Assembly: GCA_012861695.1 (NCBI GenBank)
Contig: JAAOOA010000523.1
Span: 62,001 to 126,000 of the forward strand
Direction: 5' to 3'
DNA length: 64,000 nt
Origin: Trematomus loennbergii
Taxonomy: Eukaryota; Chordata; Actinopteri; Perciformes; Nototheniidae
A program made the translations under genes and the position numbers. Positions within the stretch are counted from its first letter, which is position 1, and each line of letters begins with the position of its first letter. Under the pieces are notes generated by a model. The model worked only from the letters and a program-made list of their open reading frames with translations, was not told the origin of the DNA and made no database searches. Below are positions 1 to 12,300 of the stretch, piece after piece.

Positions 1-305
1 GGTAAAAATGTTAGCATTTCACCTGTTTTGATGTCCGTTTTTGCTTATAACGTCGCAAATACGTATAATTCAGTGGTAATGTCGGTGTAAATCGATTCTG
101 TGTCACCTCACGATGTGAAATGATGTGTTGGATGTGGTGAAAAGATAAATAATAAGGTTTTGTGAATAATCAGTGAGATGAGTTTCTTCCCGTTACATGG
201 ATATAAAACATTCATAGTTTTATTAAATGAACATGCCCTCAGACACTGTTTCCTGCAAGATGTTGCGGCAGTACCCCGGTACCGGGGTCTCTCGGGCTTA
301 ACAGG
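1..305 (-). mobile_element. piggyBac-like non-autonomous element, cut by window edge
   Basis: The right end reads CTTAACAGG followed by TTAA at 306-309. The last ~180 bases are, in reverse complement, similar to the left end of the element at 32624-33789: both share a block around ATAAAACATTCATAGTTT and CCCGTTACATGGAT, and both abut TTAA. The left end lies outside the window. TTAA target duplication is the piggyBac hallmark. No transposase is visible, so this is probably a MITE. Orientation is opposite to the copy at 32.6 kb. Confidence 0.6.
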
Positions 306-318
306 TTAAAGGTAAAGC

Positions 319-1116
319 CTAGATTTCTAGAGGACTTAACCAGTCCTCCGATGGTGAAGCGATGGATCCTGCTGCAAGGCCAGTAGCCATCAGCGCAAGA
401 ACACAGAGACCCGTCGGCAGAGCTGGCTGTTCAGCTAGCTTGCCTCGTCTGAAGCCAGCCGGTGATGCGTGAGTCTCCGCTGCTAGGCCGCTAGCCCTCG
501 GCGCGGACCCGCAGTTCTCCGATGGTGTGGGAGCTATCCGGCCTCTTCTGAAGTTAGATGGTTGTGTATGGATCTCTGCTACTCGGCTACCAGCCTTCGG
601 CGCGGACCCGTAGTCCTCTGACGGTGTGGATAGAGGTCCTGCTGCTCGGTCGGCAGCCGTCAGCGCGAGACCGCAGAGACCCGCCGGTGGTGCCAGCTGT
701 TCAGCTAGCCAGCCTCTTTGGAAACCGGCCGGCGGCGCGTGGAGCTCGGCGGGCGGGCCGCCAGCTGTCAGGTCGATGGAAGCGATGCCGGGACCCGGAC
801 ACGGGTGGATATCTCCCGAGAGCAAGAGACACAGCAGAGCCAATAGCCCAATATTCTCCTTTATTCGTTTTTGTCCCTTTTTTGTGTTAGAGAGAGTCTG
901 CCAGGAGTGCCAGAAGAATGTACTGTAGATTACATGCCGACCATGGCCGAAGTGCTTGATATTCAGCCATGTTGCCGGTGCAAACAGTGATGCATCCTCC
1001 GCGCGTTGTTCCACCAAGGGGGCAAGACGACGAGTGGTGCCAAACAGAGGCCAGAGATTCAGAACAATCATGCACAGATAGATCGCTGCCACTGCGCCCA
1101 AACTGCCCGCCGCCAT
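319..1116 (-). CDS. LINE leader ORF with degenerate 2A-like motif and internal repeats
   Basis: This 265-codon ORF starts at a real ATG (1114-1116). Residues 91-109 are a hydrophobic run ending in SGDIHPCPGP, close to the 2A-like 'NPGP' ribosome-skipping motif found at the start of some CR1/L2-type non-LTR retrotransposon proteins, but the essential Asn is Cys here. The rest (residues ~115-265) is a low-complexity region of three to four imperfect ~40-residue repeats built around 'PAGFRRG' and 'PSE..GSAP', encoded by a GC-rich tandem repeat at 330-790. No endonuclease or reverse transcriptase follows, so it is a 5' fragment. It could also be a chance ORF through the GC-rich repeat; the leader motif argues against that. 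Confidence 0.5.
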   Translation of the reverse strand: MAAGSLGAVAAIYLCMIVLNLWPLFGTTRRLAPLVEQRAEDASLFAPATWLNIKHFGHGRHVIYSTFFWHSWQTLSNTKKGQKRIKENIGLLALLCLLLSGDIHPCPGPGIASIDLTAGGPPAELHAPPAGFQRGWLAEQLAPPAGLCGLALTAADRAAGPLSTPSEDYGSAPKAGSRVAEIHTQPSNFRRGRIAPTPSENCGSAPRASGLAAETHASPAGFRRGKLAEQPALPTGLCVLALMATGLAAGSIASPSEDWLSPLEI

Positions 1117-1211
1117 CTTGAGTTAACTTATGACCAGCCTGAGCTCCACGCTCACAGCCGTGTTACTATTTTATTACAGGAAGATGGAGATCATACATCT
1201 GCATATTGTAC

Positions 1212-1378
1212 ACAAACGCATGGTAGACGAACGCCCATTCCCTCGGTCTCTCCAACACGTTGTAGAGGTAATTCTGGAGCCGCCAGTATCGCGCGTTCCT
1301 GCGGCCGCTCTGCGTGCTGTAGATCAGCGGGTTCCCGAGCAGGCTGAGCCGGGCTCCCTGCTTCCTCTCCGACCCCAA
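1212..1378 (-). pseudogene. KCNQ5-like potassium channel exon 1 relic
   Basis: The reverse strand encodes [13 protein letters not shown], then [20 protein letters not shown] and WAFVYHAFV. This is the N-terminal cytoplasmic segment leading into S1 of KCNQ channels and is closest, from memory, to KCNQ5. Similarity stops at a plausible splice donor, TTTGT|GTACAA, where the vertebrate KCNQ exon 1/2 junction falls. Upstream there is an in-frame TAA (1385-1387) with no ATG between it and the homology. The glycine-rich N-terminus and start codon are therefore missing and the exon cannot initiate as it stands. No further channel exons are seen downstream on the minus strand before the window edge. 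It may be a processed or captured fragment, or the broken first exon of a real gene beyond the edge. Confidence 0.7.
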
Positions 1379-1907
1379 CGCACCTTACTGTCCCAGCATC
1401 CAGTTGTTAGCCAGCAGTGGTAGGGTGTTATGCAGCTGACCCATCAGGCGGGATGTGAAGTTGGTTCCCTGGTCCCTCAGAATTTCCTCAGGGCCTGCTG
1501 CTTCCCCTCCTCTCTCCTCGGCTCCCCTCCTCGGCTCCTCCGCTCGCATCTCCTGTGGGCGGGACTAAGACACGAGGATAGGAGTCAAGGATATGAGTCG
1601 AGGAGGGGAAATCCCAGAAATGAGATACGGCCCATGATTTGCTTGGACTTTTGCCTGGGACCGTGTCACTACGAAACAAGAAACATGCATTTTTTCTGTC
1701 CTGACACGGGTTCACAAGGATCACAGACATGTTTAGCACTGCTAAGGAGGTCATATAGAATAGGCAAATCCCTCCCAAAAGCATCTCCACAGGCAAATGT
1801 TCAATTACCCCCACGTTTAACAGATACCTTTGGCCTTCAACATCAACTGTAAGTTCTACCTATGGTTCTGGCTTGCAATCACCATGTACACATAAAACAT
1901 CTGTCTG

Positions 1908-2198
1908 CTAGTTGTAGTCAATAGCACAAGGCACACAACCTTTCCTAATGAATGACATGGAGCTTCCAGAGTCAAGGAGAGCAGTTACCGTTTTACCATT
2001 AACTTTTACAGGGATCAATTGACACCCTCCTTCCCTGTCTTGACAGTCAATCTCCTCACCCTTTCTGGGCACATAACACAGTCCTGTCAGTTTTGGCTTC
2101 TTCAGGGGGCAATCTGACGCTTTGTGTCCCTGCTGCTGACAACGATAACATACATTTGTAACTATCATTTGGTTTGATCCATGACAATTGGTTGACAT
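1908..2198 (-). pseudogene. Ty3/gypsy-type gag zinc knuckle and protease fragment
   Basis: The 96-codon reverse-strand frame carries a CCHC zinc knuckle (CYRCQQQGHKASDC) followed by an aspartic protease start with the LLDSGSS active-site motif. This order, nucleocapsid then protease, is that of LTR retrotransposon Gag-Pol polyproteins. Neither upstream capsid nor downstream reverse transcriptase is recognisable, so only a scrap survives. Assignment to gypsy rather than another LTR group rests on the single CCHC and the short linker and is tentative. Confidence 0.65.
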
Positions 2199-2867
2199 TT
2201 TTATTCCTGTCCCTCCAAATATCTATTAGGCTGTTGGAATTTTAATAAATCCTTTAAGATGGTGTTCCATTGATTAGTACTATATTTAGAAGGACATCTT
2301 TGCCTTTCATCAGGTGTCAGATTTCGATCCCCCTCCCGTCAAAACAAGCTAGGTATGATACCTTTCTTTAAGCCTTCAACATTTAACACCACAACAAGCC
2401 AATGGCCGAACTCATCAGCCTTAAAACTGACTACCTTCCCAGGACATTTGGAAAACATACCATGAATGAATCTCATGTAAAAATACTGCTTTCCTCTTCA
2501 CATGAATAATGAATAATACACTTATCTTTAACATAAACAAAGTACAAAACTGCTGTAAAAAAACAACAATACAATTTACAAATTAGCAGTAGCTCGAAGA
2601 GTGCATAATACTATTAAAGTTTTTCTTTTATTTATTTTTAGAAGTAGAAAAACAAAAGAGTGGGTATTCTTCTTACATCCGAACAATGTACATATACCCC
2701 TACCTTATATATTTTAAAGACTTTCAAAGTCTATAGTGATTGCATTCTCACGCCTTAGCATAGATGCAGCGAACATTTATGAAACCAAAAGGTCCACGGT
2801 AATATGCCTTCTCACCGGCATCTCTTGCTTGCAGAATCTGTGGCAAAAGTCCCCGGAGTTGGGGACT
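2199..2867. other. No gene seen
   Basis: AT-rich sequence with no convincing ORF. It may contain eroded upstream gag sequence of the adjacent gypsy scrap, but no motif supports that. Confidence 0.4.
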
Positions 2868-2914
2868 GGCTTCAGTAGAAGCTGCTGGGACTCCCAGCAG
2901 CTTCTACTGAAGCC
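2868..2914. repeat. Perfect 23-bp-arm hairpin
   Basis: Bases 2868-2890 and 2892-2914 are exact reverse complements separated by one base. The arms contain GGCTTCAGTAGAAGC. Such a near loop-free palindrome is likely part of a small inverted-repeat element; the sequence that follows (to ~3300) looks like mobile-element filler but has no matching end in view. Confidence 0.8.
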
Positions 2915-5640
2915 TTCCGAGTAAATTGCCAGAACGCCGACACCTCCTCATCACTCCACCGCTCCCATGTTTTTTTTTGTGTTGCCATAAGTTATTCTCT
3001 CTCCGTTGGTGCGCGGGGCTAATGCTAATGCTAATAATGCTAATGCCAGCAAATACAATAGCGGCTTCACAAAAATGTTCAGACTTTTACGGGGCGTGGT
3101 TTGCAATTCGCCCAGCCAATCGAAATTGGTACTTTTTTCTCCCCAGGATAGTACCACCTCTCTAGCAGGCACTAAAAATGGGGGTAAAAGTTCTCGGAAC
3201 TAAGTACTCTTTTTGGTGTGAACGCAAAATTCCAGGCATTATCGGAACCAAACGGGAAAAGTACGGGTAAATGTGTGAACGCGCCTATTGGGGTTCCCTG
3301 ATGCTCACGTTCTGGTAATTTTTTTTATAGGAGCCATAGTTTTTGAACAGGTGGCAAAATTGTCAGATATAATCCTCAATGCATTCTTAATGGGACTCAG
3401 TGCTGCAGTTGGCTACCATGGTGTTGCTGGGCAGATTGGGGCCACACACCTGAGTGACATCATCTAATCAGAGCAGACACGCCCACAGACAGACTGGTAC
3501 ACACAAACACGGGAGGTTTGTATTATTATTTTTTCAACAAAAGTTACAAATGCAAGAGGTTTATCTCATTCAGAACAATGGAAAGGCTCTCCTTTCACTG
3601 CACATCTCCATGGAAACCTTTGATCTTTGGGCTTACACACACAGGTGTTTGTAAACATTCATTCACTACTACTTACATTCATGGGCGTCGCAGCCATTAT
3701 ATGAGGGTGGGACAAGTCCCCCCCACTTTTTCAAATGATTAGTTTAGACCCCCCCACTTTTACTATGCGGAAAGTCCTTGAATCGGTCTATCCACTCGCC
3801 GCACTTTGTAGAGCGCTGTGTCAGTGCTTCACTATCAAATGAAATCCATTCCACTTGCTTATTGAGAGAATGCCCAAATCAATGAAACTCCTTACCATGT
3901 TTTCACTGCTACTTTGTACCAAGGCAGATTCTCACATAGCGCGCGCATGTTCAAGGAGTGTTGTCATAGTTGGACAGCTCAGATCTGTTGTATGAAGCGA
4001 TGCCGGTAGCGGAACACACACCAAATGTTCAGGAAATGGTTAATACAGCGAAAATCAAAGCTGACGATCTCTTGGTTTGATATGTTTTCTCCCCCAGACA
4101 ACATGGACATAAGAACATTTTTTTCAAAGAAGAGGAAAGTAAGTCATCAGCTGGTAGCAGTTAATCAGTTAACAGTGATGGCGGCGTCTCACTTCTGGAG
4201 AGGAGTTTCGTCTTTATGTCATGATAGAGAGATACAAATACTGAATAGTTTAGATGAGAAAAGGCATCGAAATGCCAGGTTACTAGTATTTATCATGTAA
4301 ACAGGGAACATGAATAACCCGATCTCTCTGTGCTCATGTAAACACCATATCCCCAATATGATCATACCCGGGATAATACTCATAAACGGCTTACTGATGT
4401 CCATGTAGAGACGCAGTCAGTGTGTTTTACTGGAGCCTCAGTTCGATAAGAGATTATTTTCTGAGTTCTTTAATTTAGGTACTCTCTCTCAAAATGGTAA
4501 TGTGCATTATGTTTTAATTATACTTCTTATCATTCAGAAGCTTTTTGTGTGTGTTTTGTTTTACTGAGTGCTTATAGGCTATTTCCATCCCAGTATTCAG
4601 TTAACTATTTATTTTCTGTGCACATTACATAGACTAGCTAATATTCTACCTACTGCTTGGGACTTTGAGTCTTCAAAATGTCCATTGTCACAGACTGGGA
4701 CTTACTTTAGAGTCAATTGTATTTACATTCAGTATGACTTGTTATGATTCAATGTGAAAGAGTATACTGCTCAATAAATAATTATCACTTCACCACCTCT
4801 CTTGACATCTAGGCACTTGAGAGTGAGTCAGAGGCAGAATACAGGGACAGTGGAGAGAGGTCCATTGCTGAGGTCAGTAATGAAAGGGAAATGACAGTTG
4901 AGAGTAAATTGTGATGTGGACTCTCATCCCAGGATTTTAAGGAAATCAGTGGGGATATTGAACAGGAAACATTTCAGTCAAGGGGCATCATATGACCAAT
5001 ATAGACAGAAGAGCAACATTTATTTGAACATTTAAGTCAATGATACCATTCCTAGGTGAACTCAACATCCGTATGGAGTCAGATCAGTCTCAATATTAAT
5101 AAATGCTCACAGAAGGATTCACAAATGTATTTTGCGATTTATATATAAATGACTCTCCACAACATATCTCTCAATGCACTCACAAATATTTATTGTTGTA
5201 TATAAATGTACAAAAAATGGGCATTTAAACTGCTTTTTATTAATTCAAAGACGGCTCTGAATTAATAATCAAATATGTTTCCTTTCTTTACTACTGGATG
5301 AAATTACAAAATGTACCCATCATTTTCCTCATGCTAGTATAGCCACATAAAAGTATCAAACCACCTGTTAAAATGCACCAGAATACAGGAAATCTATTAT
5401 TTTTTTCGCCCCCACACCCCCCGTTAAAAATGTCCCCCCCACATTCAGGATGCTTCCTACACCCATGCTTACATTTAATATCTAACTCCTTCAGCCTGCT
5501 TTCAGCTACAGAAACCATTCAACTATTAAATTATTCAGCTATTTCAGGACATTGAGGCTATACATGTTGTTGTTTATAGCTTTTTTAAACCTTTTCTTTT
5601 AAATATTAAGCTTCTTCTTATTAGTGCGAATGCTGTTTAC
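2915..5640. other. No gene seen; AT-rich intergenic sequence
   Basis: Short frames occur on both strands but none shows a domain, codon bias or splice structure. A CTAATG-rich stretch lies at 3019-3045 and a C-rich stretch at 3715-3760. Nothing else is supported. Confidence 0.4.
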
Positions 5641-6684
5641 AAATCCTCTTTTAACTAGACCTTACGCCAAATGCTTCTCCTTCCACATACTTTCAGCTAG
5701 AGAATTCATTTCAACTTTAAAATGATCACAAGACCTTCAGCTATACAAGTTGTTATTCAGATTTTCATATCTTTTACACTTTTTGAGATATTTAACTTAG
5801 TTTGGAGCTTGGTAAAGAGGCTTTCTTCAGTTTTTAACAATAGTGTGTATTGAGCAGCTCGTTAAGTCTAGAGTGCTTTGATCTCAAAACAGAGTGGAGG
5901 AGTTCCTGAAATTCGCCCAAAAAAATGTTTTTGGGCGAAACCATTCAAATATCAAACTATTCAGCCTTTTCAGCACATGATGGGAAACTTTCAACTTTTT
6001 CAAAATATGTTATACTTTTTAAAATATTCAGCTTTTTAAAGTCTTTTTTAACATGGAAGTCATTGCAATGCATTTGAGCTGTAACAATTTGATTCAAATC
6101 ATTTCACTTTACTGCATTTCTCTGCTAAGTTCAGCAACACACTTACTTGGTTTTTGTAGCTAAAAGCAGCTACCATTCAGCTAATAAAATATTCAGCTTT
6201 TTCTGCATTTTCAGCTAAATTCAGCCACAAATGTTCACAGCATACAGCATTCACACGCATTTTCAGTAGGAAATGCATTTTCTAGTTTCAACCAATACTT
6301 TGGCTCTCAATAACTTCAGCATACTTTCAGCTACAGAAACCATTCAAATATCAAACTATTCAGCCTTTTCAGCACATGATGGGAATACTTTTTGAAATAT
6401 TCAGCTTTTTAAACTCTTTTTTTAACTTGGAACTCAATGGGAGGAACCTTCAAATCCTCTTTTAACCACACCGTGCGCCAAATGCTACTCCTTCCACATA
6501 CTTTCAGCTAGAGACTTCATTCCAACTTTAAAATGATCACAAGACATTCAGCTATTAAAATCTTATTCAGATTTTTGATATCTTTGATACTTTCTGAGAT
6601 ATTTAACTTAGTTTGGAGCTTGGTAAAGAGGCTTTCTTCAGATTTTAACATGAGTGTGTATTGCACAGCTCGTTAAGTCTAGAG
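5640..6684. repeat. Duplicated AT-rich repeat, period about 0.8 kb
   Basis: The block at ~5660-5880 (ACTTTCAGCTAGAGA, AATGATCACAAGAC, TTAGTTTGGAGCTTGG, CTCGTTAAGTCTAGAG) returns at ~6465-6684 with few changes. A second module (AACCATTCAAATATC, CAGCACATGATGGGAA) occurs at ~5940 and ~6330. The intervening sequence is rich in TTCAGCT words. In the second copy, the point after TCTAGAG at 6684 is interrupted by a hAT-type end (CAGTGGTTCTCAACTGG, from 6685), for which no opposite end was found. Confidence 0.75.
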
Positions 6685-6814
6685 CAGTGGTTCTCAACTG
6701 GTCAGGCCTCGGGACCCACTTTTATTAATACTTACTCAGCGGGGGTAATGTTAGCATCGGGACGCACACCCAACTTTCAGTCACACAGTCAAAATATCTC
6801 GGAATTTTCTAGTT

Positions 6815-7372
6815 CCTTTTATCCTTAAGTGCCATCGCCGTTTGTATTAGTGCTGTTCTCTTGATCTCTCCGTGAACTCGTAACTTCTTTCCGTAAATTT
6901 GACACCTGGGTTTCCACACCATTGATCCCATCTTTACATTCTTCCAACCCCTCAGCGTTGAACTGGATTGACTTTGTAATATTGGCGGTCATCACAGTGC
7001 TTTGAGTCATCTTTGTGTGAAACTCCGCCATCTTTTGTTTTTGGTTGTCAAATCTAACATGGAGTGCTTGAATAGCTGCTATAGAACATCAGCAGCGGTT
7101 GGATTTTGTTTGGTAATTTTTCTAGCATGAACTCCTTTAGAGGGAGTTAGGCAGGGACTCACTTATCTCTTCAAGATAAGCCGCTAGCTCCACGTCCATC
7201 CTATAACCGTGTTCCTCCTGAGGTTTGTCTGCATCCCTTTCACGTGTTTTGGGATCCATCTCTCGCTTCTTTGTTGCTTTGATATGATTAAACAGTCAGT
7301 TTTAACTTTTTGGTGGGGGTAAATAATCAAAAATCTCGCTCTGAGTAAACACAGCCCTCAGTCCGCCATCTT
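6815..7372 (-). pseudogene. L1-type LINE ORF1 5' end, decayed
   Basis: On the minus strand an ATG at 7257-7259 opens a 40-codon frame beginning MDPKTRERD and stopping at ~7139. A second frame (7031-6825) continues with a charged, coiled-coil-like stretch (NAEGLEECKDGINGVETQVS) typical of the ORF1 coiled coil of fish L1 elements. Upstream (7260-7372) ends in CCGCCATCTTG, a common start for such elements. Stops and a frame break make it non-functional. Confidence 0.5.
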
Positions 7373-9194
7373 GCCAGGCTCCTGTATGACAGATGAACAG
7401 ATGCCACTGGGCTTTCAACTAAAGACACAGCCACACAAAAACGCAGCTTGTGTATGGCTCCTTATGCTACTGCAGCACTACACCCCTGAGCTGTTTGGGG
7501 TTCAGTGCCTTGCTGAAGAGCTCCTTTACAGTACCACAGTACAGTACAGTACAGTACAGTACAGGGTATTGAGCCAGTGTGTTATCTGTCAGTATCTGTT
7601 GGAGCTTGAAATGAAGCTGTGTAATTATCTTGAAAGCTACAACTTCTTGTCATCTTTGTCAGTTTGAAAAAAGACATGTTATATTATTACTTTCCAACTA
7701 TAAAGACTAGGTCTATAATGAGAGGCTTGACCTCAGAGCTCACTCTACAGCTGCTGCACATTGGCAGGTGCTATCTGTCCGTCCTGCATAGTGTTAGGCT
7801 TACAACAGAGATTTATTGCCAAAGTCCCTCCCTTACCTTACCCACTGGTAGAGGACTACTATTTTAAGTCAAGGACACTCATTAATAATAGTTCTATCTG
7901 TGTTTCTATTGTCATGTAGAAACACGACTCTACTCCATACTCTATAACATCATAATATATCAGGAAAGTAGTAGAATAGAAGTAGTAATGAAAAGTAAAC
8001 ATTTTGTTTCCTTCTATCAAACTTAAGTGGCTGCCCTTCAACATGTTCAAATATGGAGAGCTCATGTGTTTATGATGAAATGGATATGAGTGACCTAAAA
8101 AACATTCTCTCTGATGCCATTTCAATTGTCGCCAGGGCTATCAAACATGATTTTCCTGTGAGCACATTTCACACTGACTGATGATTAGATGCTTATATTA
8201 TCTTATTGCAGATAAATTGGTTCTGTTTATGTCAGTCAGTCATCTGATACTTATATGATTTATCATTATTTTCTTATCTTATGTTTAGTTTTATAGATTT
8301 GTCAATTTAACCAACAGTTAAACCACAAAATACTAATGCAAAAGCAATTATCTTAACCTGTATGTGTTAACCAGAGACGTGCTCATAAGTTAAAACGGGG
8401 GGGGGGGGCATTAGATAAGCATTAACTGTCGTAAGAGTGCAGAGAAACTACTGTTAGCTAGCCACTCACAATCACATGCAGCCTGGCCACGTTAACAAAG
8501 CGCATTAAAGGTCGGATTACAACACACACATGGAGAGTGACTTCATTCTCTGCTCAGGTTTGCTGCAACATTCATGCTCTGAAAATCGTAGGTAACCTTT
8601 AAAAACAAATATATAGGGATTTGGTTTATGTCAGAAGAGTATTTATCAAAACAAGGATTTGTCATACAGTATTCTTTTGCCTCATTATTATAACAGCCTT
8701 AGTTATTAAGAGGTCACTTGTATATTTTTATACTAACAGGAGAGAGTAGTTTAATCTAGCTATATCTAAGGTTAGCTGTGGCTTTAAATAAGCATGCCAT
8801 GTGCCGAGGTGAGAAAGGAGTAAGGGTTTGAATTTCTTTCTCTATAGTGTTTTTCAATTACATACACAATAATATCTGTAACTCTTTATGTGATAAAGCA
8901 TGGGCAACATTTTCTCCAGGGTGTAACAATACTGCGTTTCACCCCTCTCTTGACAGTTGGCAGGAATAAGTAGACATACTTTTGATTCCCACGTGTTTGA
9001 ACAACAAGTCATACAAACTAGTTCTGTTCAAGCATAATCAGCAGTGCAGTACAACAGATCAGTCATTTCACCAATCATCTAAATACTTCAATATTTACAC
9101 AGTGTTTTATACCTAAAGGAGAATTCTAAGAATACGTGTCAAAATGACAGGTGGAGTTTCATTAAAATTATTGTTGGTTGGCTTCTGTTGTTTC
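7373..9194. other. Upstream flank of tnnc1; no gene seen
   Basis: A short GTACA tandem array lies at ~7537-7565 and a poly-G run at ~8397-8408. Short frames here carry no recognisable domain. Confidence 0.4.
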
Positions 9195-9204
9195 CTATTT
9201 ATAG
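9195..9204 (+). promoter_or_regulatory. MEF2-type site upstream of tnnc1
   Basis: CTATTTATAG matches the MEF2 consensus CTA(A/T)4TAG exactly and lies 153 bases upstream of the tnnc1 ATG. It could double as a TATA-like element. Cardiac troponin C promoters of mammals are known to use MEF2; the function here is inferred. Confidence 0.5.
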
Positions 9205-9356
9205 ATCTCTCTCTAGTTACTCCTCCCTCCATCATCCTTGGAGAATTTTGAGTGCCACCCTCCTCCAACAATAAAGACTGAGGCAGTTATTGCTCTCAGT
9301 ATTTTTGCTGTCTCTGAGTGCAGTGGTAGGTGAAAGGCAGGGAAGGAGCAGCAGTC

Positions 9357-12300
9357 ATGGATGATGTATATAAAGCAGCGGTGAGTTCTTTTAGTTACGA
9401 TAATTCCATTGGAGATGTTAACTTTTAAACATTTAATAATCAGAACATTTTGAACATTCTGATCCTATCTTTTTGTGAGATTCGTAAAGATTCAAAATAT
9501 CGTATGAATTCAAAATATATGTTTAACACACAACGTAAAATCCAATGCAGTACATGTTTTCTTTGAAAAGATACATCAAACCAATGTTGAGACTGTTTCA
9601 ACTGTATGCTCTTTAAATTTGTGCAGCTCTATTAATGGTTTAGATTATATTGTCAGAATGTGTGCAACAATACATCAGAGAGAAAGGAACAGGAATGTAG
9701 ATTACAGAATAGTTTTTAACATTTTAAGACTTTGACCTTCAGCAACAAATATAATGAAACCTAACTAATAAAACAAGAACAAAAAAGAAAATTGGAGTAA
9801 ATGAAATGGTATCCTGACTGCATGCCTATTTTCATTATGTTTTAAAGTCTTTGTGTGTTGATTCAACTTGTATAACATTCAAACAGTATGTGTGATGAGC
9901 TCAGACAGAGGGAGGCTGCTGTGCTCAGTCTGTGGCCAACACAAAGACAGCTCAGGGAAAGAAGAGAAGGGACAGCTGGTTGCTATTAAAACAAATGACC
10001 CAGCCAGACAGCAGCATGTGTCAAAAATCCCCCCTTTGTACTACCACACAACAAGAATAGTAGGTGAGGAAAGCAGAGTGACATTGCAGTCATTCTGCAC
10101 TGAGAGCAGCCATCGTTCTGGCAGTGATTTAATGACAATAATCAGCATTATTTGCTTTCCTTAAAGGTTGAGAACTTGACAGAGGAGCAGAAAAATGGTG
10201 AGGAAACTTTAACTGTTAATACTTTGACCCATTACTTTCATTTTATCCATAATAACCATTATACTCCTAAGCTAATATACTTAATCGTTTTCTTCAAATA
10301 TGAATACGTCTACTATTAACTTCATTAAAGGTGGGGTAGGTAATTTTGGAGAAACCAGCTCGAGTGCGCTAGATTTGAAAATACACAGCCGGAAAAAATC
10401 TGCCACTTCCTTACAGAGCCCCTCCTCCAACACACATGAATGCACACATGACCAATGAGGGCACGAGATAAGTTTGTGCACAGATGGAAGGCTGACAGGC
10501 AGGTAGGCCATCCAGTTATTTTAGCCGGGCCGGCTAAAATGATTGGTCGTGCTTTTTACAGTACTACGGCTTCCACAGATGACATTTTTGTATGGATTTT
10601 TTGTCAAAGCACTTAAGATATTCATTGCTATCGGGATGTTAAGAGCATTCCATGGAATATAACAAAAAGTGTATCTCGAGCCGGTTTCTCAAACTTACCT
10701 ACCCCACCTTTAAAGTCAGTGAGAGAACTTCTAACTGGTTAGGAAAAAAGTCTATATAATACTGATGCCTTTACATGACCTATAACCTATACGTGACAAT
10801 AAGTGAGAAGATTTGGTACTTCTATAGAATTGTTCTTAATGGTTGCCACCAGAGACAATAGGTCTGATTCCATATAAATCAGAAAAGTCCTGTTGCTAAC
10901 TCCTTCAGCTCCAACCTTGCTGCTACATGGTTTTCATGACAGCCATCTTGGTGTTATATTGTGCTCATGGATTCTCTTCATTAGTTATCAGCCTTGTCTG
11001 CGTATCAGATAGTAACGGTTGCTGTGTCCCCTTCCAGAGTTTAAGGCTGCGTTTGACATCTTCATCCAAGATGCAGAGGATGGCTGCATCAGCACCAAAG
11101 AGTTGGGGAAGGTGATGAGAATGCTGGGACAGAATCCCACCCCAGAAGAGTTACAGGAGATGATCGATGAGGTGGATGAGGATGGTATGTCAGCAGTAAC
11201 CCCACTGTAGGCATTAGGGGCATGGGAGTTTTATTGAGTGGAAGAAAATAATTTTTACATTGAACATAAGAGCAACTTTACTCCAAATGCAATGGAAGAA
11301 AAACTGGATCTTAAGAGATTAAATAACTGCATAACAACTGCAATATAACTAGTGTATGTTGACAGGCAGTGGCACAGTGGATTTTGATGAATTCTTGGTC
11401 ATGATGGTCCGCTGTATGAAGGAGGAGAGCAAAGGAAAATCAGAGGAGGAATTGGCTGAACTGTTCCGCATGTTTGACAAGTAGGTTCTGCACAGAGCTG
11501 CTGTATTTAGAAAAATCTGCAAGTTGATAAAAGAAACATTTGTTGACTAGTGATACTTAAAATATTTCTCAAAAAAACGTTGAATAATGTGTCAACATTT
11601 TGGAAAGAAATGACGTAGTTCATTACAGATGAGAATAAGACTGATTTGTTTATCTTGTGTTGAGGAACGGAGATGGCTACATAGATTTAGAAGAGCTGAA
11701 GGCCATGCTTGAGTCCACTGGAGAGGCCATCACAGAAGACGACATTGAAGAACTGATGAAGGATGGAGACAAAAACAACGATGGAAAAATTGATTATGAC
11801 GGTACAGACATCTATAACATGTTATAACAATGTTCATAGATATACAGCCACTTAGAATTTCCCCACCCTCCTCAGTTGTACCTCGGCTGGCCGTAAAGGG
11901 GTCCTTTCAGGGTCCTTGGTAAAAATAAATCCCCCCCAGATGACATAGTGAACGCGTGGCTCACTTGTGACTTGGCTTTGGCGCATTATGCAGATATCAG
12001 TTACAATGATTCATCTATCCACCAGATGGAGGACAGATGGAAGCTAAGGGAGATGTAATGTAAGGAAATGTGCTTCATCATGAATGACCAGGTCAAGACA
12101 ACATGACGCTGAAGCTTGTTTATGAATGTAATAGCCAGATGGTGAAAGAGGAAACGCCTGTAGTCAGTCCTCAGAACCATTATTTAGTCTATGAAAGCTC
12201 TAACAACATTTAAAAACATTTTTGGCTAGCATAGTAAACCCTTAAAAACATGGCGACACAAGTAGCCAGTTCAACAATAAGAAGAGAGACAATGCGAGCG

